Source: Ambrosia x helenae
Taxonomy: Eukaryota; Streptophyta; Magnoliopsida; Asterales; Asteraceae
NCBI GenBank assembly: GCA_030844895.1
Contig: CM061223.1
Span: forward strand, 19,031,946 to 19,095,945
Length of the DNA: 64,000 nt
Direction: 5' to 3'
This document shows, piece by piece, positions 56,992-64,000 of the stretch (positions are counted from its first letter, which is position 1; each line of letters starts with the position of its first letter). The notes beneath the pieces were generated by a model. The model was not told where the DNA came from. It did not search any database and was given only the letters and a program-made list of their open reading frames with translations. The position numbers and the translations under genes were made by a program.

Positions 56992-59900
56992 ATTGCCTCT
57001 CTATAAACATTTGTGGCATAGGGGGTTGTGGTAAATCGGGTTGGGTTAAAAGACTTAAAAATGAGTATGGTGTTTCTTTTTTGGGGATACAGGAAACCAT
57101 GGTTAGCGATATACAAGCCTGTACGGTCTCGAACTATTGGGGTGGTTTGGGTTTTGAATTTGAAAGTGTTGATGCTGTTGGTAATTCGGGTGGTTTGGTT
57201 AGCATTTGGGATCCTAAGGTTTTTTCTAAGGATTTGGTTTTTAAAGACAACAATTTTCTTCATGTGTCGGGTTTGATTTTGAATGGTTCCATACGGTTGA
57301 ATATTATCAATGTCTATGCTCCGCATACAACGGTCGAGAAACGTAATCTTTGGAGTAGAATTATTCACAATATTCAGTCGGGCCAGGGATGGTGGATTAT
57401 TTTCGGTGATTTTAATTCTGTTCGGGATAGGGAGGATAGAAAAAATTCTTCCTTTGACCTGGGGTGTGCTCGAGATTTTAATGATTTCATTGACGAAGCT
57501 GGGTTGAGAGAATATGATTTGAAAGGGATGGGATACACGTATATGGTTAATAGAAGGGGGGGTTTGCAAATGGAGTTGTATCAACAGAGTTTTGGTTTGT
57601 GATAATGTTTTCAACAAATGGCCGAATGCGTGTGTTAATGCTCTTAAGAGAGATCTATCAGATCACTCTCCGTTGGTTTTATCGTTGATTGATACAAACT
57701 TTGGTCCAAAGCCGTTTAGATTATTTGATTCTTGGTTAGACCACCCCGGGTGTATAGATATTATTCATTCGGTCCTTCAAGGATGGACTAATAACGGCTC
57801 GCCTGATATTAACCTCTTGAACAAGTTGAAAAGGCTTCGAGATTGTTTACGGGATTGGTTCAAAATATATAGTGTTAAAGAAGTGGAAGAGGTGTCTCGT
57901 CTTCGCAAAGAAAAGGATGATTTGGAGGTTCAAATGGAGAATTCTGATTTGGAGGAGTATGATCATTGGATTTGGTTAGAATGCAAGAAAGCTTTAGAAG
58001 ATATTGAGCTTCATAAGGTGCGGGATATTAGACAAAAATCCCAGGTCAAATGGGCTTCGCTTGGTGATGAAAATTCTTCGCTTTTTCATAATGTGGTCAA
58101 TGGTAGGAAGGCGAGAAATTTTATCCCGGGCATTGCGGTTGATGGTATGTGGATTGAAAAGCCTAATTTGATTAAAAGGGAGGTTATGAAATTCTTTAGG
58201 AATCACTTTAAAGAATCGGCTATATTTCGGCCTCTTCTAGAGTGCTGAAACAGATTGATGTTAATGATAGAGATTCCTTGATTATTCCTTTTTCTAAACT
58301 AGAAATTAAAGAAGCGGTGTTTGGGTGTGGATCGAATAAAGCTCCAGGGCCCGATGGTTTTAATTTTCGGTTTGTTAAGAGGTTTTGGAGCTTGATCGAG
58401 GAGGATTTTTATAATATTATGAATGAGTTCCATAGATCGGGTGTTATTAACGGAGGTTGCGGGTTGGCTTTTACCACTTTGATACCCAAAGTTAAACCAA
58501 GGATTATCGGCCTATTACTCTTATTGGGATGATTAGTAAAGTTGTGTCTAAAGTTCTTGCTAATCGTCTTAAAAAAGTTATGGGACAGATTATCTCCAAT
58601 TCTCAATCGGCATTTCTTTCAGACCGGTTCATTCTTGAGAACATTCAGAGTATAGAAAGAGTGTTGCGGATTTTCTATCTTTGTTCGGGCCTCCGTATTA
58701 ATCTTCATAAGTCGAATTTATTTGGGATTGGAGTTCATGACGATGAAATCGATGATATGATGGAAGTTTTGGGGTGCAAAAGGGGAGGAACGCCATTTGT
58801 CTACCTTGGTATCCAAGTTGGTGCCAAGATGACTTGTGTACTAATTGGAATCTGGTGGTTGATGTTATTAGAAATCGCCTTGCCTCGTGGAAGGCGAGAG
58901 ATCTCTTGATTGGTGGCCGTTTAAGCCTTATTAAGTCGGTTCTTTCTAGTTTACCAATTTATTATCTTTCGCTTTATAGAGCTCCAAACACGGCGATAGA
59001 CAACATAGAAGCTATCATGAGGCGTTTTTTGTGGGCGGGCTCTAGTGATGAGAAACAAATCCCATGGGTGGCTTGGGATATTATTTCTAATCCAAAGAAG
59101 AAGGGAGGCTTGGGTTGTCTAAATTAAAAGATATGAATGAAGCGCTTCTTTTAAAGTGGTCATGGAGGTTCAAACAAGAAGGTAATAGCTTGTGGAAAAA
59201 AATTATTGTGAGTTGTCATGGTTCGAGTAGACCGTGGGCGATGCTTCCGTGTAATGCTTCGGCGAGCGGTTGTTGGAAACAAATTGCCAAAGTGGGAGAA
59301 CAAAAACTCCCCAGCGGTGAGTCCTTGAACGCTTATTTTGTTGGTTCCCTAGGAGACGGTTCATTGATGAGTTTTTGGGGAGATATATGGCTTGGTGATA
59401 ATCCTCTTCGGGTGACATATCCGCACCTTTTTAATCTTGAAAGAGACAAATGGGTTAAAGTTTCAAGGAGGATTCAAATCTTGAATAATGTTAAAACTCT
59501 GAGTTGGAACTGGAAAAGGGAGCCTTCGACTTACCAGGAATTAGCGGAATTATTCCTCCATCTTGCTGATATACATGATTTTAATTGGCGTGGGGGTAGT
59601 GACGTTTGGAAGTGGAAAGCGAGCGTAGATGGGATTTTCACGTTGTCCTCAGCTAAAAAGCTCATATCGGACCATATACCAATAAACAATAGCACGAAAA
59701 TTAATTGGAGATGTTGGGTACCGCTTAAATGTAAGATAATGGCGTGGAGGGCAGCTTGGAATCGCTTACCGGCTACGGCTGAACTCATTAAAAGAGGAGT
59801 TCCATTGCAGCAGTCTTTATGTGACTTTTGTCTTTCTACAACGGAAACGAGCACACACCTGTTTATAGGTTGTTGGTATTCTATTGAGGTATGGAATAGG

Positions 59901-60194
59901 GTGGAAAACTGGTGCCGTCTTCCTCCATCCTTCGCTTTTGATGTGCAAGATTTAATTCTTTTGGCGGAGAACACTTCTTTCTCAAAGGATAAGCGACATA
60001 TCTTAAGGGGTATTGTCTATACTACCTTATGGGTCATATGGAACGAGCGAAATGCAAGGATTATCACTAACAAGAAGCGAAGACCAATCGAGATTGTTCA
60101 AATAGTCAAGTCTACGTCGTATTTTTGGTGTTGTAATAGATCTAGATGGAAAAACATAGTGTGGAATGATTGGTGTAATTACCCTTTGACTTGA
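56988..60194 (+). pseudogene. LINE ORF2: endonuclease and truncated reverse transcriptase
   Basis: The endonuclease domain begins MNCLSINICGIGG and shows FLGIQETM, NVYAPH and IIFGDFNSVRD. Reverse transcriptase begins with NKAPGPDGFNF and the QSAFLSDRFILENIQ motif, but the next residues (LRINLHKSNLFGIGV) belong beyond the catalytic site, so the FADD-containing core is deleted near 58650. The zinc-binding C-terminal region is present (WVPLKCKIMAWRAAWNRLP, CDFCLSTTETSTHLFIGC). Frameshifts occur near 57570, 58235, 58500, 58840 and 59108. It cannot produce active protein. Confidence 0.88.
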
Positions 60195-60289
60195 TGTTGT
60201 CGTTTTTTTGGCCAGGGGGTCCTCGCTTTGAGGACCGCTTGTGGTGTTTGAATGAAGTTCTCCTTAAAAAAAATTATCATTGAGTTGGG

Positions 60290-60982
60290 TAGGTTATTCA
60301 TGAAGCCTAACACATAAATGATCATTAATTGGTTGTGTGTATAATTGAACAAGTCAATCGTAGCATGTGGATTGTAGAAGGATAGAGAGACTGCAATGAG
60401 TCATGTGCTGGATTTAGTCATAAATACAAGCCGGTGATGGTGATTTGAAGTTTGACTTTTGTTGGTCGACAAAGATGGATCCCAATATTATTTGCTTCAT
60501 GTTACTTTTTAGCGTACAAAAATGTTATATAACCTTTTATACGGTGGACCGGGCTACGTTAAAAGGAATTTGTCCATGCTTTCGTAGTATTGTTAGGCCA
60601 TTATATTGGATGAGAAGGTCCTGTTTGATAATTAATATAGATAAACTAGTGGGATTCTCAGCATTTCATAACAGACTTTCGGCTAGTGTCCCTTCGGTTC
60701 TTTATGGTATAAGTATGATACAGGCACTCGGTATAACAATCGAGAGAGAAAAAAGTGAATACCGGTTCGAATACAACTCTGTTTTCAACAAAATTTATAT
60801 CGGAACATCGAGAATTCTATAAAAACAAATATTAGTATCAATGTTGTTCGGACGTACGGTTCGTCACAGTATAAAACAAATGTGACCTGTTCGATTTTAA
60901 CTAAAAACAAAATCTTGGCTGCCGAATAAAAAAAAGCCCTAACTACGTCCTACATGGTAGGTTCCATTTTTTTTTATTTTTT
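60290..60982. other. Spacer between LINE and foldback element
   Basis: No recognised gene. An open frame at 60445-60822 (125 codons) matches no family I know and has no supporting features. Confidence 0.4.
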
Positions 60983-61040
60983 AGAGTTAAATGCCAATTT
61001 CGTCTCTGAGGTTTGGGCCAGTTTGCCACTCCGGTACAAA

Positions 61041-61086
<46 letters not shown>

Positions 61087-61672
61087 AATTCCTTCCCTGA
61101 GTTTTGGAGTTTTTTTTGCCAAATTCGTCCTTTTCACTAACCCAGTTAAAAAAGCTCGTTAATGTCAGGGGTAGTATTGTCTTTTTACCTCAAGGACGAA
61201 TTTGGCATTTAAAATTCAACCTTACCTCAGGGACGAATTTGGCATTTAACTCTTAATTTAAAATAATTGTTAATTAAATAATTTATTAGGAATTTATAAT
61301 GGTTAAAATAAGTTAAATTGATAAAAAAATAATTAATAAAACTTTTTCCAAAATTAAAATTTAGTTTTATAAAGTTTATTAGTTTATAAGTCTAAAACAA
61401 TTTTTGTAGAATTTTTATAAACCGTTTGGTGATATTTCTAGAATTTTTTTATTTATTTATAAATAAACTTGTAATATCCGATTGTATATATTAAATAAAA
61501 GAATTTTCTGAAAATACAAATTATATAATAAAATTTATTAGTTATATATCATAAAATAAATTTTGTAGAATTTATAAGTCATATTAGGTATTTTAAATAT
61601 ATTATAGAATTATTAATCAAAATATATAAATAAACATGGAAAATTGATAACTAAAAAAAATGTTGTTAGGGA

Positions 61673-61735
61673 TGATCGAACCTGGGTCTGACCCGGTTTG
61701 GAGGTTTTAAATCACAAGCCCAGACTAGTTGGTCC
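61673..61735 (-). other. tRNA-like A-box/B-box module
   Basis: On minus, GGACCAACTAGTCTGGGC (A-box-like) precedes CCAGGTTCGATCA (B-box). The layout is like the module at 9387-9435. Confidence 0.45.
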
Positions 61736-61826
61736 GGTCTCTGAGAACAAGATGGTTTCAGATTTAATTGGTTATATGGTATGTTTAAATAATAGAATGA
61801 ATGCTTATAAAAAAATGTTGTAGCTC

Positions 61827-61882
61827 GGTTTCGAACCCAAGACCAAGCATATGAATGCTCAAACAGAATACCATCTGCTCCA
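61827..61882 (-). other. tRNA-like A-box/B-box module
   Basis: On minus, TGGAGCAGATGG (A-box-like) precedes GGGTTCGAAACC (B-box). Confidence 0.5.
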
Positions 61883-62722
61883 CATGTCTGTTGGTGTTTT
61901 ATCTCAGTTCAGAAACTTTTTACATAATAACGATCTATGTCATCTTCCCCAAATTAAGCTGATATGAACCCTAACCCTAAATCGTTACAATTGAAAATGT
62001 TTTTGATACAGTTGATAAACAGAAACATAGGGCTTTTAAACTCTATCAAAAATCGATCATAAGGGACTAGATAATCAAGATTAAATGTTACCGAATGATG
62101 GTGCAAATCTAAGCACAAGTTGTGACCCCAAAGCTTCAAATTCGAGGAGTTCCAGTGACGGAAAGGTGAATATGATAGAGGGGTTTTCTTAGTCGCAAGT
62201 TTCAGAGGTTGGGTGCATGTTTAATCGGGTTATAATAGCATATATACAATCGGATATTACAAGTTTATTTATAAATAAATAAACAAATTCTAGAAATATC
62301 ACCAAACGGTTTATAAAAATTTTACAAAAATTGTTTTAGACTTATAAACTAATAAACTTTATAAAACTAAATTTTAATTTTGGAAAAAGTTTTATTAATT
62401 ATTTTTTTTATCAATTTAACTTATTTTAACCATTATAAATTCATAATAAATTATTTAATTAACAATTATTTTAAATTAAGAGTTAAATGTCAAATTCGTC
62501 CCTGATGTAAGGTTGAATTTTAAATGTCAAATTCGTCCCTGAGGTAAAAAGATAACATTACCCCTAACATTAACGAGTTTTTTTAACTGGGTTAGTGAAA
62601 AGGACGAATTTGGCAAAAAAAATCCAAACCTCAGGGAAGAAATTGCAAAAAAAAAAAAAAATCTTTTGTATTGGAGTGGCAAACTGGCCCAAACCTCAGG
62701 GACGAAATTGGTATTTAACTCT

Positions 62723-63288
62723 ATTTTTTATTTTGTAGACACATTGTGGCTATTAATTTTTAAACTTCGGCCGAGAATTAGTTTTGGTTGAAGATTTGGG
62801 TTAATAATCGACATAACCATAACCATAACCGAAATTCAGTTATAGTTATGGTTATAACTATAGATAAAAACAGGACCAAACTAATACACCTCTACTTCTT
62901 GCTTGTGGTAGGTGTTTTGCTGTGTGTTTTATAAAATAAAAGCTTGCTTAAAAAAAGCTTCTCGCACACCAATCATTGACTATTTCAACAAAGAAAACTT
63001 AATTACTATGGAATTTACTCAACCAGAAAAAAATGCAATGGGATTGTCAGAAAAACTTGTGTTATAATCCGCGTGAAATTAATGCACCCGTCCAACCTTC
63101 CCAACCGTAAAACTTCATATTGGACAATAGTCGTCTTCCACTTGATGCCTCCATCATAAACACATACTAACACATGTATTGTTTTTGTGTGTATATATAT
63201 ACACAACATGATACATCACATATCATTGCACACTTTTGCTCTTGATAACCCATCTTGCTTTGCATCAACTTTTGCAGCATTTATAGAA
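62723..63288 (+). promoter_or_regulatory. Upstream region of the GDSL gene
   Basis: 566 bp between the foldback element and the GDSL start codon. TATATATATACAC at 63192-63204 is a plausible TATA element about 90 bp before the ATG. No other gene is visible. The symmetric word GGTTATGGTTAT/ATAACCATAACC near 62812-62852 is unexplained. Confidence 0.5.
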
Positions 63289-63544
63289 ATGGCAAGTGAG
63301 CAAAAAAGATGGTCAGTTATGCATGTATTATCAATAATCTTAACACTAAAAATGGTTTCTTTTGAGGTTAACTGCGACCCTCAGGTTCCATGTTACTTCA
63401 TTTTTGGCGATTCTTTGGTCGATAACGGGAACAATAATCGTATCGCGTCATTGGCTAGAGCCAACTACTTGCCATATGGTATCGATTTCCCTGGCGGCCC
63501 CACGGGAAGGTTTAGCAATGGGAAAACAGTTGTGGATGCTGTTG
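63289..63544 (+). CDS. GDSL esterase/lipase, first exon (gene continues beyond window)
   Basis: ATG at 63289 (MASEQKRWSVM) opens a hydrophobic signal peptide ending near VNC/DPQVP. It is followed by block I, YFIFGDSLVDNGNNN, with the nucleophilic Ser in GDS, and YLPYGIDFPGGPTGRFSNGK, then TVVDAV. This is the N terminus of plant secreted SGNH/GDSL esterase-lipases of the At1g29670 type. The exon ends at 63544 before GTAAGT, in the phase expected for this family. The other catalytic blocks (Gly, Asn, Asp-x-x-His) would be in later exons outside the window. I prefer this start over an upstream in-frame ATG at 63187 because the signal peptide begins here. Confidence 0.88.
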
Positions 63545-64000
63545 GTAAGTTAACTTCATTGCTTTCGTATGCTACTTATAAAGTTACATAATTAAAAAAA
63601 ATTCTTGTTGGTTACTTTATTAATTATTATTATTTTTTTTTGGCATAAATCATAATATACATATGTACACACATTATTGACTTATGCCAACACAATAGAA
63701 AAAAGTAACTTAATTGCATCAGAAAGGGGTGGCAGCGCAACTTGTTGCCCGCCTGCCCGTTATCTTGATGTAATTTTTTGTGTCCGGTAATGTTTAAGTT
63801 AAATTAAATAAAATTTTTTTTATTTAAAATAGCAAAAAAAAAAAAAAAAAAATTGCATCAAATTTACCATTACATATTAGTTGCCAGGATTTAAATAATT
63901 GAAACACTACAACATACCTATGATGATGCTCAGTTGATCTTATTTATCCTTAACTTGATGTATGGTTTTAAATGATCATATATAAATCTTAACAAGTTAC
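63545..64000 (+). other. Intron 1 of the GDSL gene (partial)
   Basis: Starts GTAAGT and stays AT-rich, with an A run near 63834-63851. No second exon is recognisable before the end of the window. Confidence 0.7.

Larger units (their letters stand above)
55251..60272 (+). mobile_element. Near full-length LINE (L1-type), defective
   Basis: Flanked by a 17-bp duplication ATTATCATTGAGTTGGG (55234-55250, 60273-60289) and ending in an A run. It has an RRM-containing ORF1, an endonuclease/reverse transcriptase ORF2 and a 3' stem-loop GTCCTCGCTTTGAGGAC (60219-60235). ORF1 has one in-frame stop; ORF2 has at least five frameshifts and lacks the RT catalytic core. Confidence 0.93.
60983..62722. mobile_element. 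Foldback element with arms of about 0.5 kb
   Basis: The left arm (60983-61490) starts AGAGTTAAATGCCAATTTCG; the right arm (62241-62722) is its reverse complement, ending ATTTAACTCT. ATTTTTT on both sides may be the target duplication, though it is low in complexity. The left arm contains a 42-nt T run (61043-61084) matched by a shorter A run on the right. The 750-bp spacer resembles the Gypsy LTRs and holds two tRNA-like modules. No transposase. Confidence 0.8.

Noticed and set aside
60445..60822. 125-codon open frame between LINE and foldback element
   Set aside because: No domain, no recognisable similarity, no promoter or splice context, and mobile DNA on both sides.

Overview
This is plant nuclear DNA, most likely from a eudicot with a large, repeat-rich genome. 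Host genes are sparse and intron-containing. Most of the window is LTR retrotransposons, Helitron-like elements, a LINE, MITE-like elements and one plastid insertion. The lineage could be Asteraceae, judging by the long Tekay-type Gypsy LTRs and abundant Helitron termini, but this is inference and no marker gene proves it.

Host genes. (1) 909-5017, minus strand: a complete six-exon gene for a 436-residue, seven-repeat RCC1 protein with a mitochondrial-type N terminus. (2) 14393-14758, minus: a single-exon S40/DUF584 senescence-regulator-like protein, with a Copia element inserted about 240 bp upstream of its start. (3) 63289-63544, plus: the first exon of a GDSL esterase/lipase that runs off the window. 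Everything else that looks coding belongs to mobile DNA or is a captured or broken gene fragment.

Layout. 1-470 is a Helitron-like 3' end. 6420-11560 is a decayed minus-strand Copia element split by a 2.56-kb solo LTR (8438-10998). A plastid segment with trnL-UAG (about 11552-13073) abuts it, and is itself split by a 1-kb terminal-inverted-repeat element carrying a CCACC minisatellite. 14998-20425 is a Copia element with apparently identical LTRs but a ruined interior. 22151-22811 and 22857-41766 look like two Helitrons. The second holds a captured NEP1-interacting-protein-like exon (41227-41417) and a 260-bp tandem repeat that was hit by two LTR elements. One is a solo LTR (24165-29691) that in turn holds a gag-only element with an intact ORF (24490-27485). 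The other is a complete 10.5-kb Tekay-type chromovirus (29865-40400).

41852-45623 holds minus-strand Helitron ends and exons of a captured fructose-2,6-bisphosphatase-domain gene. 45834-49564 and 52388-54974 are two more solo LTRs, each containing a series of small hairpins. 55251-60272 is a LINE with a 17-bp target duplication and a broken ORF2. 60983-62722 is a foldback element with arms of about 0.5 kb.

How it works together. Nesting, target-site duplications and LTR identity give a relative chronology: Helitron, then solo-LTR parent and Tekay element, then gag-only element. Four solo LTRs show active removal of Gypsy elements by recombination. The most unusual observations are the gag-only element, a putative 82-bp intron in the Tekay gag gene, the U3 hairpin ladders with changing stems and constant loops, and the repeated tRNA-like A-box/B-box modules inside LTRs and other repeats.
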